Assembly (NCBI GenBank): GCA_945878555.1
Contig: CAMDWI010000005.1
Span: forward strand, 62,001 to 126,000
DNA length: 64,000 nt
Reading direction: 5' to 3'
DNA from: Klebsiella pneumoniae
Lineage (GTDB): Bacteria > Pseudomonadota > Gammaproteobacteria > Eutrophobiales > Eutrophobiaceae
Shown here piece by piece: positions 6,599 to 14,841 of this stretch; position 1 is the stretch's first letter; every line of letters starts with the position of its first letter. The notes beneath the pieces were generated by a model. That model did no database searches. It was not told the DNA's origin and worked only from the letters and a program-made list of their open reading frames with translations. The position numbers and the translations under genes were made by a program.

Positions 6599-7174
6599 TT
6601 AATTTCCTGAATAAATAATAAAAGTATCATTTTCATTAAACGGCAAAGTCAATCTCTCCATTTCATCCTTTATACGTTGCTTGGTAATCAGCTCACTTTT
6701 TTTACGTTCATCATGATAATGGATATCTTCCCACAGATTAACAAAATCCTTGAACTGATGATTTTCCATACTTAATAATATATTTGACTCATGTTCAAAA
6801 CGCAGTATCAGAAATGTATAGTCCTGATAATTTCCCGACAGGAAAATGTTAGCATAAGGTATATAACCAAATGGACTTTGTTGGACCGACCCGCTCAGAT
6901 AAATCCACAGATCGTGATTTTCATTTAATAATATCGTTGGAAATACTGTTGTTAACCACTGCGGGTTGCTCGGATCATTTACAAGATAGAGATCATGCGG
7001 CTGACCTAACTTTCTGAATACTTCCTTTTTTGTATCTGAATTAAACCTTAACTCAGATAACTTATCTGGCAACTCTAGAGTTCGGGTGCAGCCAGCAATC
7101 AATATAAAAAATACCATAATGAAATTCATGCAGACATAACATGGAGCATATGTGTAACACTTGCGTCTATGCAT
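6599..7174 (-). CDS. hypothetical lipoprotein
   Basis: 191 residues if started at ATG 7174; ATG 7129 (MNFIMVFFILIAGC) is an equally plausible start giving a short, typical lipoprotein signal. The lipobox is LIAGC, so the mature protein would be lipid-anchored. The segment RFNSDTKKEVFRKLGQPHD recalls the start of SmpA/OmlA-like domains (T-x-x-E-V...L-G-x-P), but the rest is not recognised. An in-frame start at 7240 also exists but adds a non-signal-like stretch. Confidence 0.55.
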   Translation of the reverse strand: MHRRKCYTYAPCYVCMNFIMVFFILIAGCTRTLELPDKLSELRFNSDTKKEVFRKLGQPHDLYLVNDPSNPQWLTTVFPTILLNENHDLWIYLSGSVQQSPFGYIPYANIFLSGNYQDYTFLILRFEHESNILLSMENHQFKDFVNLWEDIHYHDERKKSELITKQRIKDEMERLTLPFNENDTFIIYSGN

Positions 7175-7244
7175 ATTTATATTCCCATATTGTTGCCAGC
7201 AGAATCGTTTTATACTTATCTCCTTTGGAGACAAGCCCATACTA

Positions 7245-7288
7245 AGTAAAGGGGCCGGAATAATTTAAATCACTCTGGCCCCTTTACT
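7245..7288. repeat. long palindromic element, family B copy 3
   Basis: Arms AGTAAAGGGGCC and GGCCCCTTTACT enclose an A/T centre; nearly identical to the copy at 478-528. It lies just before the 5' end of the lipoprotein gene and after the end of the DJ-1/PfpI gene. Confidence 0.6.
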
Positions 7289-7312
7289 GCGGATTTTATA
7301 CTGAATCAGTCG

Positions 7313-7948
7313 TTACACGCGTCCCGCCAAATCACGAATATACTGAGAAACATCTTCTCTCTCGAAAGGACGACCGTAGATCCTGTCGGAAGGAAAGTAC
7401 TCCGCGTCGAGTTGTATATCTGCCGCCACGGAATCACCGAATGATTCTGCTATAAACGCGAGTACCATGTCCATGACCGCTGATACCCCACCGGCAGTCC
7501 AGATATTGCCATCATGCACGAAACGCTGCTCGACGACAGTAACGTTGGAATCACACTTTAGATGATCCAGAAACGACCAGTGGGTCGTGGCACACTTGCC
7601 GTTTAATAATCCTGCCTTTTGCATCAGAAAACTGCCGGTACATACGGACAATACTGCTTTACAGCTTCGACCCTGATCCTGAAGGTAAGATATGACATTT
7701 TCGTCTTCCATCGCTATACGCCCCCCGCTGCCACCAGGGACAAGGACGACATCAGCAGGGCCAGCTTCCGAGTAGTGCACATCAGGGACAAACCGCATCC
7801 CGTGTTCCCCAACGGGTGTAATCGTATTGAGCGTAACCAGTTTCTGTGGGCTGCACAGCTTACGTTGCGCCAGCAGACCAATTAACTCCCATGGCCCGAC
7901 CAGATCGAGCTCTTCTACGCGATCAAAAACAAGAAAATGAATGTCCAT
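7313..7948 (-). CDS. DJ-1/PfpI family protein
   Basis: 211 residues from ATG 7948 (MDIHFLVFDRVEELD), 28 bases after the GST gene. The family's glutamine-amidotransferase-like fold is shown by DRVEELDLVGPWEL at the start and the nucleophile elbow AVLSVCTGSFLMQKAGLL, with the reactive Cys in SVCTGS, followed by GKCATTHWSFLD. Close relatives are isonitrile hydratase-like or AraC-associated DJ-1 proteins; there is no HTH here. Substrate unknown. The in-frame start at 7984 would overlap the GST gene and is less likely. Confidence 0.82.
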   Translation of the reverse strand: MDIHFLVFDRVEELDLVGPWELIGLLAQRKLCSPQKLVTLNTITPVGEHGMRFVPDVHYSEAGPADVVLVPGGSGGRIAMEDENVISYLQDQGRSCKAVLSVCTGSFLMQKAGLLNGKCATTHWSFLDHLKCDSNVTVVEQRFVHDGNIWTAGGVSAVMDMVLAFIAESFGDSVAADIQLDAEYFPSDRIYGRPFEREDVSQYIRDLAGRV

Positions 7949-7976
7949 GAATGAATTAACATGCCACCTAATACTG

Positions 7977-8576
7977 TCACCCAATCTTTACATGCCGGGG
8001 CTGGGACTGAACACGTTTGATCCAGGCACGAATCGCAGGGTAATCCGCCAGACTGAAATCACCTTCATCGGCAACATGCGTGTAGGCAAACAATGCAATA
8101 TCCGCGATGGTGTATCGTTCACCGACAAAATACGACCTAGTTGCAAGATGCGCCTCCATAACGCCAAGCGCCTTATAGCCCGGGGCCATTTTGGACTGCA
8201 ACGCCTGCTCTTGCTCCTTCGGTCGTCCGAGATAGCGGATGATAAAGCGGGCGGTGGCGATGTAGGGTTCATGACTGTATTGCTCAAAGAACAACCATTG
8301 AAAAACTCTAGCCTGTTCCAGGCGATCCTGGGGAAGTAGTGGGGACCCAGAAGCCAGATAACACAGGATTGCATTAGACTCCGGCAAGTAGTCTCCAGAA
8401 GGTAACATCAGAACAGGGATTTTTCCGTTTGGATTCATGGCCAGAAACTCGGGCGTCCGCGTCTCTTTTTTCATGTTGTCTACCGCTATCCATTCATATG
8501 GCACGCCTAACTGCTCTGCCACCAGCTTAACCTTGTAGCAGTTGCCTGAATTCATATCCCCGTAAATCTTGTACAT
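7977..8576 (-). CDS. glutathione S-transferase family protein
   Basis: 199 residues. The N-terminal thioredoxin-like domain contains SGNCYKVKLVAEQLGVPYEW, the cis-Pro segment MNPNGKIPVLML and the glutathione gamma-Glu site PESNAILCYLA. The helical C-terminal domain includes YFVGERYTIADIALFAYTHV with the conserved N-capping D. Substrate class not inferable. It is followed closely by the DJ-1/PfpI gene, so the two are probably co-transcribed. Confidence 0.87.
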   Translation of the reverse strand: MYKIYGDMNSGNCYKVKLVAEQLGVPYEWIAVDNMKKETRTPEFLAMNPNGKIPVLMLPSGDYLPESNAILCYLASGSPLLPQDRLEQARVFQWLFFEQYSHEPYIATARFIIRYLGRPKEQEQALQSKMAPGYKALGVMEAHLATRSYFVGERYTIADIALFAYTHVADEGDFSLADYPAIRAWIKRVQSQPRHVKIG

Positions 8577-8646
8577 TACCCCCCCTTATTTTGAACTTGT
8601 CTTACACAAAAATAAATCAGTCCCCATTAACACAGTTCTCTATTGG

Positions 8647-9432
8647 TTAATATTTTTCAATCTGCAATGCGTTGTTGCAATGATGGCCAGCTCCATATAA
8701 ATCAGGAAATAATGTTAGATGATTTATATTCATTCTATTGAGAGTCCTTAGGCATTCTGGGCGATCTTTATCAGGGATTATCAACTGAATTAAATGTCCA
8801 TAATTGTCTTCACCAACACTGTGCTTTGACACCCATTCTTCGACTGTAATACCCAGTGGCACTCTAGTAAATAAACCTGCCTGATTTACTAATCTGGCAT
8901 TATCGTCTTGATGAGGTCGAATATATTCAATTATTGGTGGTCGACTCTTTGACTTATGAGATTTTTCGATATCTATATTCTTAGATCGCATATCACCAAG
9001 CGCCCATACACTTCGACTCCCGTTCGATGATTTTTCTTGTTTCTCAAATGCAAAATACAAAGCAACAAAAGCGGATTCAGTCCAATCTAATAGAGGTGTA
9101 GCTAAACTATGATGTTGACCGAGCGCCCACCATTCATTCTCATCATCTATCCGTGATGGACTAGATCCTCTTCGCCCCCGGACTGATAGCTTAAATCGCT
9201 TAAGATGTTGTGCTGCATGTAAATCTCTATCAGATACCAACTTTGATTTAAGAGAACGATCTAAACTGGATTGGAGCTTCCAACTCGAATCTCGATGCCC
9301 TCTCCAAACATAGTGTGAATAGTCCAACATCTGTTGACGGACGTAATCATGAAAATATTTCCAAGAAGACAGTTGTATTCGCCATACACCATCCTTTGCA
9401 GATATTGTTTTCCATCGAGGTAGTTTTGACAT
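8647..9432 (-). CDS. FRG-domain protein
   Basis: 261 residues with the FRG signature (F/Y-R-G plus downstream motifs): YVWRGHRDSSWKLQSSL near residue 42, then WALGQHHSLATPLLDWTESAFVALYFAF near 110-140. FRG domains are of unknown biochemical function and occur in accessory regions, sometimes with defence genes. It is A/T-rich relative to the genes downstream and stands alone between argA and the GST gene. A REP-like fragment (AAATAAATCAGTCCCC) lies in the gap after its stop. Confidence 0.78.
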   Translation of the reverse strand: MSKLPRWKTISAKDGVWRIQLSSWKYFHDYVRQQMLDYSHYVWRGHRDSSWKLQSSLDRSLKSKLVSDRDLHAAQHLKRFKLSVRGRRGSSPSRIDDENEWWALGQHHSLATPLLDWTESAFVALYFAFEKQEKSSNGSRSVWALGDMRSKNIDIEKSHKSKSRPPIIEYIRPHQDDNARLVNQAGLFTRVPLGITVEEWVSKHSVGEDNYGHLIQLIIPDKDRPECLRTLNRMNINHLTLFPDLYGAGHHCNNALQIEKY

Positions 9433-9543
9433 ATCGTCTTACTAAAATCCTATTTTTTTAATCAATCCACCTTTTTCACTCATTTATTGTCTGAAAAAAT
9501 CTATTCAATTAGATAAACTTTACAAATAACAGGCTTATTTTCT

Positions 9544-10860
9544 TTAGATATCCCTAGTTAGGATCTTCGACTTCCTCTGATAGTTATACAACTGCTTCCT
9601 CTCCACCGGCAGTTCATCCAGTGTGGATTCCTTGAACCCGAGTTCCAGGAACCAGTGTGCTGTATGTGTGGTCAGCACGAATATCCGTTTTATCTTTGCC
9701 TTTTTCGCGTTCTGTACCAGCGTCGAATACAGTTGTTCGCCCCGGCCGGAGTTGTGGTAGTCCGGGTGGATGGCGAGGCAGGCGATCTCGGCGGCCTTTT
9801 CTTTCGGGAACACGAACAGCGATCCGCAGCCGATGATCACATCGTCGCGCAACATGACGGTGTAGTTGTCGATCTCAAGTTCCAGCTTTTCCCGTGACCG
9901 GTGGATCAGCACGCCCTGCTTTTCCAGCGGGGTGATCAGTTCCATGATGCCGGGGATGTCCTGCACGGTGGCCTGCCGCATCGCGTCGTACGAGGTGCTG
10001 CTGATCATCGTGCCGACGCCGTCGCGGGAGAACAGCTCTCGCATCAATGCGCCTTCAACCGACCGGTCGACCAGGTGTACGCGTTGCACACCGGCGGCAC
10101 AGGCCTGCACGGCGAGGCCGAGACAGGACTGCAATCTCTGTGCATCCGGATAGGGTGATTGCAGCAATTGTTCGGCCTCGTGCCGGGTCAGCTGCCGGAC
10201 CACGCCTTTATGCGCGTCCTTCAACGCGGGTGATTCCATCAGGAAGATCAGCTTGTCAGCGTTCAGCGCGGCCGCGACCTCGGCGGCCAGTGCCTTGGCC
10301 TCCATGTTGAAACTCTCGCCGGTGATCGAATAACCGACCGGTGGGATCAGCACGATCTCGTTGGCCCACAGCTTCGCGTTGATCGCATCAACCTGTACGC
10401 TGCGCACGACGCCGGTGAACTTGAAGTCCACGCCGTCAATGATGCCGAGCGGTTTCGCCCGCACATAGTTGCCCGACGTGACCACGACCTCGGCCTGTGA
10501 CATCGGTGTATTGCCGAGCCCCATCGACAGCGCGGACTCGAGCTCAATACGCAACTTGCCGGCGGCGTCCTTGACGATCTCGAGTGTCTCGGCGTCGGTC
10601 ACGCGGATGTCGTTGTGATAATACTGCCGGATCTTGTTTTCCTTCAGCCGCTCCTGGATCGAGTGCCTTGTGCTGTAGACGAGCACGAGCCGGATCTCCA
10701 GGCTGTTCAGCAGCGCCAGATCATGGACGAGTTCGGTGAACGACTCGGCGTTGATCGCATCGTCTTCAATGTGGATGACAAAGGTCTTGTTGCGGTGCAG
10801 CCGGATGTACGGCGAGGCGGACCGGAACCATTGTGCAAATTCGGGGGTATTCTCTGTCAT
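9544..10860 (-). CDS. argA: N-acetylglutamate synthase
   Basis: 438 residues, the usual length for two-domain ArgA. The N-terminal amino-acid-kinase-like domain (about 1-290) starts FAQWFRSASPYIRLHRNKTF; the C-terminal GNAT domain contains AAEIACLAIHPDYHNSGRGEQL, with the acetyl-CoA loop, and TTHTAHWFLELGF. It acetylates glutamate in the first step of arginine synthesis and is usually inhibited by arginine. It lies 4 bases after argE, so the two arginine genes are co-transcribed. Confidence 0.95.
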   Translation of the reverse strand: MTENTPEFAQWFRSASPYIRLHRNKTFVIHIEDDAINAESFTELVHDLALLNSLEIRLVLVYSTRHSIQERLKENKIRQYYHNDIRVTDAETLEIVKDAAGKLRIELESALSMGLGNTPMSQAEVVVTSGNYVRAKPLGIIDGVDFKFTGVVRSVQVDAINAKLWANEIVLIPPVGYSITGESFNMEAKALAAEVAAALNADKLIFLMESPALKDAHKGVVRQLTRHEAEQLLQSPYPDAQRLQSCLGLAVQACAAGVQRVHLVDRSVEGALMRELFSRDGVGTMISSTSYDAMRQATVQDIPGIMELITPLEKQGVLIHRSREKLELEIDNYTVMLRDDVIIGCGSLFVFPKEKAAEIACLAIHPDYHNSGRGEQLYSTLVQNAKKAKIKRIFVLTTHTAHWFLELGFKESTLDELPVERKQLYNYQRKSKILTRDI

Positions 10861-10864
10861 GGCA

Positions 10865-12016
10865 TCACATGCAAAAGTGTTTGATCAGTTCACTGACGAT
10901 TTTTTTCATGGGTTCTATCCGCTCCAGCGCCAAGTATTCATTAGCCTGATGGGCCACGTCAATATCACCGGGTCCCAGCACAACCGTGTCCATACCCAGC
11001 GCATTCAGGTACGGGCCTTCGGTACCGAAGCCGACCGAGCCGGCCTGTGCCCCGCTTAACCGCTCGGCCAGACGGACAATCTCCGATTCATTCGCAGTGT
11101 ACAGGCTGGGCAGCTCCGGGGGAAACAGGTCGAATTCCGCGATAAGTCCCCGGCCGTCGATCGATTCGAGCACCGTGCGCCGGATACCCGCCCGTAACTC
11201 ACCCAGGTCCATGCCCGGCAAGAAACGCATATCAATGCGCAGCTCACACTGGCCGCAGATCCTATTCGGACTGTCTCCGCCGTGGATACTGCCAAAATTC
11301 AGTGTCGGCACCGGGACGATAAACGCCGGGTTGGTCTGTTGTTGCTGCAATTCATCGCGCCAGCCAATCAGATGGTTGATCACCGCGTTCATACCCTCCA
11401 GCGCGCTGCGCCCGAACCCCGGGTTGCTTGCATGGCCAGACTGGCCGATCAGTTTTACCGTCTCAAACAGCACACCCTTGTGCATATTGACCGGTTTTAA
11501 CCCGGTCGGCTCACCGATCAACGCATACCGGCCCAGCGCGCGGTGGGCCTCGACCAGCGCCTTCGCGCCGGACATCGTGCTTTCCTCATCGCAGGTGGCC
11601 AGAATATATAACGGGTGTTTCAGCATGTTCAGGTCGAGTTCGCGCACGACCTCGAGCACGATCGGGAAGAAACACTTCATGTCCGATACGCCCAGCCCGT
11701 ACAGCCGGTTATCGCGCTCGGTCAGGATGAACGGATCCTGTTGCCAGCCGAAATGGTCATACGGCACTGTGTCGGTATGGCCGGACAACACCAGGCCGCC
11801 CTCGCCCTTGCCGGCGACTGCAATCAGGTTGGCCTTCGCCGGCACCTGGACCACGTCCATTATTTCAACCGCAAACCCGCAGTCCGCCAGCCAGGTGGCG
11901 AGCGTGTCTACCACTGGCCGGTTGCTCATGTCGACAGATGGATCTGGGCTGCTGACGGAGGGGGTGGCGATCAGCCTGGCCAGTTGGTCGCGGAATGTCG
12001 GAATTTGTCTGTTCAT
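10865..12016 (-). CDS. argE: acetylornithine deacetylase
   Basis: 383 residues, M20 metallopeptidase family. The metal-binding SGHTDTVPYD, the catalytic CDEESTMSGAKALVEAH and GEPTGLKPV motifs are present, with GFGTEGPYL near the end. It removes the acetyl group from N-acetylornithine to give ornithine. Paired with argA immediately downstream, which supports the arginine role over the related DapE. Divergent from ilvD across a 319-bp gap. Confidence 0.93.
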   Translation of the reverse strand: MNRQIPTFRDQLARLIATPSVSSPDPSVDMSNRPVVDTLATWLADCGFAVEIMDVVQVPAKANLIAVAGKGEGGLVLSGHTDTVPYDHFGWQQDPFILTERDNRLYGLGVSDMKCFFPIVLEVVRELDLNMLKHPLYILATCDEESTMSGAKALVEAHRALGRYALIGEPTGLKPVNMHKGVLFETVKLIGQSGHASNPGFGRSALEGMNAVINHLIGWRDELQQQQTNPAFIVPVPTLNFGSIHGGDSPNRICGQCELRIDMRFLPGMDLGELRAGIRRTVLESIDGRGLIAEFDLFPPELPSLYTANESEIVRLAERLSGAQAGSVGFGTEGPYLNALGMDTVVLGPGDIDVAHQANEYLALERIEPMKKIVSELIKHFCM

Positions 12017-12094
12017 TGTGTCGATTTATGCCCTGATCTTGCCATAGTCTGTAATACTTTAATGTCCACCCGCGGAGCGGTCGGTTCTTGTTTC

Positions 12095-12123
12095 ACTGGA
12101 TACTGGCGTTCGCCAGTATGACG
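12095..12123. repeat. dispersed palindrome, family A copy 1
   Basis: ACTGGATACTGGCGTTCGCC followed by AGTATGACG: arms TACTGGCG and CGCCAGTA around TT, flanked by ACTGGA and GACG. At least seven copies occur between genes in this window. Confidence 0.7.
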
Positions 12124-12207
12124 GGAGGTGTAGATGCCTCCTGCGCCATTTTGACGGGAGTTGTAGATGCATCTTGGGTCGAGTCGTAGAAATCTCCCAC
12201 CCCCCTT

Positions 12208-12236
12208 CGTCATTCTGGCGTACGCCAGAATCCAGT
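12208..12236. repeat. dispersed palindrome, family A copy 2
   Basis: CGTCATTCTGGCGTACGCCA then GAATCCAGT: a variant with TTCTGGCG/CGCCAGAA arms, in the opposite orientation to the copy at 12095. Confidence 0.7.
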
Positions 12237-12335
12237 ACTACTAGCCGTGCCGCAGGCACACATTCGCTGACAGCGCATGCCACTCTGTTGTATTCTATCG
12301 CCCTTTACCGCATTAACCCACAGTCTGGAACCAAA

Positions 12336-14015
12336 ATGACCACGAAAACGAACAAGTTCAGCGCAACAATCACGCAGGCGAAGTCGCAGGGCGCCTCGCA
12401 GGCGATGTTATACGGCATCGGCATGACCGAAAAGGACATGGAAAAACCGCAGGTGGGTATCTCCAGCATCTGGTACGAGGGCAATACCTGCAATATGCAT
12501 CTGCTCGGCCTCGCCGAAAAGGTAAAGGCCGGGGTGACGGCGGCGGGCTTGATCGGTATGCGTTTTAACACGATCGGCGTCAGTGACGGTATTTCGATGG
12601 GCACGGATGGCATGAGCTACTCGCTCCAGTCGCGCGATCTGATAGCAGACTCAATCGAGACGGTCATGAGCGCACAGTGGTATGACGCGAATATCTCTTT
12701 ACCCGGTTGCGACAAGAACATGCCGGGCACAGTCATGGCGATGGCGCGGCTGAATCGCCCGGCGATCATGGTCTACGGCGGCACGATCCATCCCGGTGTC
12801 CGCGACGGCCAGAAGATCGACATCATCTCGGCATTCCAGAGTTACGGCCAGTTTATCTCCGGCAGCATTGATGATGCTACCCGGCTCGACATCGTGAAGA
12901 AGTCCTGCCCCGGTGCCGGTGCCTGTGGTGGCATGTACACGGCGAACACGATGGCCTCGGCGATCGAGGCGCTCGGTTTGTCACTGCCGTACAGCTCGTC
13001 CACCCCGGCGATCAGCCCGTTGAAGCTGGAGGAATGTTTTAATGCCGGTGCCGCGATCAAGAAGCTGCTTGAGCTTGATCTCAAACCGCGCGACATCATG
13101 ACGCGTGAGGCGTTTGAAAATGCGATGGTGGTCGTGATGATACTCGGTGGCTCGACCAACGCGGTATTACATCTGATTGCCATGGCCCGTGCCGCTGACA
13201 TCACGCTGACGATAGATGATTTTGCACGGGTGGCAGATCGCACCCCGGTGCTCGCCGACCTGAAACCAAGCGGTAAATACGTGATGGAAGACCTGCACAA
13301 TATCGGTGGCATCCCGGCAGTGATGAAGTATCTACTCGAACAGGGTCGCATCAACGGCGACTGCATGACCGTGACCGGCAAGACCATCCGCGAGAACCTG
13401 GCTGACCTGCCGGGTCTGAAGGCGGGCCAGGACATCATCCAGCCGCTGGACAAGCCGATCAAGGAAACCGGTCATATCCGTATCCTGAAGGGCAACCTCG
13501 CCCCCGGCGGTTCGGTCGCGAAGATCACCGGCAAGGAGGGCGAGAAGTTCTCTGGCCCGGCGAAGGTGTTTGATTCAGAAGAGCTGATGTTAAAGGCGCT
13601 GGAAGACAAGCAGATTGAAAAGGGTGATGTTGTAGTTATCCGTTACGAAGGACCGAAGGGCGGACCCGGTATGCCGGAGATGTTGACGCCGACCTCGGCG
13701 ATCATTGGTGCTGGCCTTGGTAACGATGTGGCGATGATCACCGACGGACGCTTCTCCGGTGGTTCGCATGGCTTCATCATCGGCCATGTGGTGCCGGAGG
13801 CGCAGGAAGGCGGCCCGATTGGTTTGATTCGCACTGGTGAGAAGATCACGATTGATGCGGTGAACAACACGATCGACGTCGATGTCAGTGCCGCCGAGAT
13901 GACAAAGCGCCGTGCCGAGTGGAAGATGCCACCGTACAAGGCCACACGCGGCACGCTGCATAAGTACATCAAGAACGTGAAGTCCGCCTCTGAAGGCTGT
14001 GTCACAGACGAGTAA
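12336..14015 (+). CDS. ilvD: dihydroxy-acid dehydratase
   Basis: 559 residues from ATG 12336 ([19 protein letters not shown]); the longer in-frame start at 12174 would translate repeat sequence and is rejected. The Fe-S ligands lie in [24 protein letters not shown] and [16 protein letters not shown], and the C-terminal catalytic part in [15 protein letters not shown] and [17 protein letters not shown]. It makes 2-keto acids for valine and isoleucine. The length fits the shorter IlvD class and not the 616-residue E. coli type. Its end overlaps a small gene. Confidence 0.95.
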   Translation: MTTKTNKFSATITQAKSQGASQAMLYGIGMTEKDMEKPQVGISSIWYEGNTCNMHLLGLAEKVKAGVTAAGLIGMRFNTIGVSDGISMGTDGMSYSLQSRDLIADSIETVMSAQWYDANISLPGCDKNMPGTVMAMARLNRPAIMVYGGTIHPGVRDGQKIDIISAFQSYGQFISGSIDDATRLDIVKKSCPGAGACGGMYTANTMASAIEALGLSLPYSSSTPAISPLKLEECFNAGAAIKKLLELDLKPRDIMTREAFENAMVVVMILGGSTNAVLHLIAMARAADITLTIDDFARVADRTPVLADLKPSGKYVMEDLHNIGGIPAVMKYLLEQGRINGDCMTVTGKTIRENLADLPGLKAGQDIIQPLDKPIKETGHIRILKGNLAPGGSVAKITGKEGEKFSGPAKVFDSEELMLKALEDKQIEKGDVVVIRYEGPKGGPGMPEMLTPTSAIIGAGLGNDVAMITDGRFSGGSHGFIIGHVVPEAQEGGPIGLIRTGEKITIDAVNNTIDVDVSAAEMTKRRAEWKMPPYKATRGTLHKYIKNVKSASEGCVTDE

Positions 14016-14190
14016 CACCAATGTGCCGTTGACGGATCAGGCAGGGCCTGATCCGTCCGTGCCTCCCCCACCCCACCCCCCCGACCCGAACGAATGTTGC
14101 GGGCGTGGGTGTGATCCGTGTATTCATGATTATTACGAAGCTGCGCTGGAACGCTGGAAGCAACGTCATGCTGGCGCACACGACCCATAG
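13999..14190 (+). CDS. oxidoreductase-like domain small protein
   Basis: 63 residues from GTG 13999, overlapping the last 17 bases of ilvD. A Pro-rich stretch ([10 protein letters not shown]) precedes [20 protein letters not shown] and ERWKQRH, the exact signature of the short oxidoreductase-like domain (C-C-x-x-G-C-x-x-C-x-x-D-x-Y). Four Cys could bind metal; function unknown. An internal GTG at 14023 is an alternative start. Confidence 0.8.
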   Translation: MSQTSNTNVPLTDQAGPDPSVPPPPHPPDPNECCGRGCDPCIHDYYEAALERWKQRHAGAHDP

Positions 14191-14223
14191 GATGTGGTGC
14201 GCTTTTCTAAACTGGATTCCTGT

Positions 14224-14252
14224 CGTCATACTGGCGAACGCCAGTATCCAGT
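14224..14252. repeat. dispersed palindrome, family A copy 3
   Basis: CGTCATACTGGCGAACGCCA then GTATCCAGT, the same orientation as 12208. The following roughly 35 bases (CAATTTAATAATCGCC...) recur after the copy at 14554, so the duplicated unit is larger than the palindrome. Confidence 0.7.
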
Positions 14253-14318
14253 CAATTTAATAATCGCCAGAGGCGACACATCTGTATAAAAACCTTATCT
14301 GACTGGATTCCGGGCTCT

Positions 14319-14490
14319 GCTAACGCAGCCCCGGAATGACAACTTGATTACCACGACACCTGCTAACGCAGCCCCGGAATGATAACTTGATTACCGTGAC
14401 ACCTGCTAACACAGCCCCGGAATGACAACTTGATTACCGCGACACCTGCTAACACAGCCCCGGAATGACAACTTGATTACCGTGACACCT
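14319..14490. repeat. tandem array, 43-bp unit x 4
   Basis: Four consecutive 43-bp units beginning GCTAACGCAGCCCCGGAATG or GCTAACACAGCCCCGGAATG and ending with ACACCT. Units differ at only a few positions (C/T and A/G changes). A fifth unit starts (GCTAATTCATCC) but decays. No coding frame is conserved through the array. Confidence 0.85.
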
Positions 14491-14553
14491 GCTAATTCAT
14501 CCAGGTATTCAACTCCACACCTACATCATACTTGCAAACGCAACTCAAGCTGT

Positions 14554-14661
14554 CGTCATACTGGCGAACGCCAGTATCCAGTCAATTTAATCATCGCCGC
14601 AGGCGATACATCTGTAAACGACGCTTTGTCCGACTGGATACTGGCGTTCGCCAGTATGACG
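14554..14661. repeat. composite inverted-repeat element (family A copies 4 and 5)
   Basis: A 29-bp family A palindrome at 14554-14582 faces an inverted copy at 14633-14661, with about 50 bp between. The whole reads as a 108-bp unit with inverted ends CGTCATACTGGCG...CGCCAGTATGACG, similar to a MITE. The arrangement at 12095/12208 is the opposite (inward TGACG ends). Confidence 0.6.
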
Positions 14662-14701
14662 GCTTGACAACTGCGACACATTTACCGGAAATGACGGGTT
14701 G

Positions 14702-14841
14702 GCGAATAACTACTCTTGCGGTACTCAGGACGTGATGCGAATAACTACTCTTGCAGGACTCAGGACATGATGCGAATAACTACTCTTGCGGTACTCAGGA
14801 CATGATGCGAATAACTACTCTTGCGGTACTCAGGACGCGGT
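14702..14841. repeat. tandem array, 35-bp unit x 4, running into a gene
   Basis: Four 35-bp units starting GCGAATAACTACTCTTGCGG at 14702, 14737, 14772 and 14807. The last unit supplies the stop codon (14830-14832) and last residues of the lytic transglycosylase, so the array may have grown outward from the gene end. Confidence 0.85.

Larger units (their letters stand above)
12017..12335. other. argE-ilvD divergent gap holding two dispersed palindromes
   Basis: No gene seen. The gap must contain the promoters of argE (minus) and ilvD (plus), but I can assign no clear -35/-10 pair. It holds two copies of the TACTGGCG palindrome in opposite orientation (12095-12123 and 12208-12236), separated by a short imperfect repeat of GTAGATGC. 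Confidence 0.6.
14191..14829. other. gene-free repeat cluster
   Basis: 639 bp with no supported gene. It holds three family A palindromes (14224, 14554, 14633), a direct duplication of about 65 bp (from 14222 and from 14552), and two separate tandem arrays (14319-14490 and 14702-14841). The concentration of repeats is much higher than anywhere else in the window. Confidence 0.8.

Noticed and set aside
1..9500. Integron cassette array
   Set aside because: Small same-strand genes with palindromic gaps suggested one, but the palindromes lack the RYYYAAC/GTTRRRY core sites of attC and no integrase is present.
10986..12047. 353-codon plus-strand ORF opposite argE
   Set aside because: Antisense of a clear ArgE reading frame with Ser/Arg/Pro-rich, non-family composition.
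12174..12335. N-terminal extension of IlvD from the earlier ATG
   Set aside because: The extra 54 codons translate a dispersed palindrome and have no IlvD character; ATG 12336 begins the family sequence.
14319..14841. CRISPR array
   Set aside because: Both arrays are head-to-tail tandem repeats without unique spacers, and there are no cas genes.
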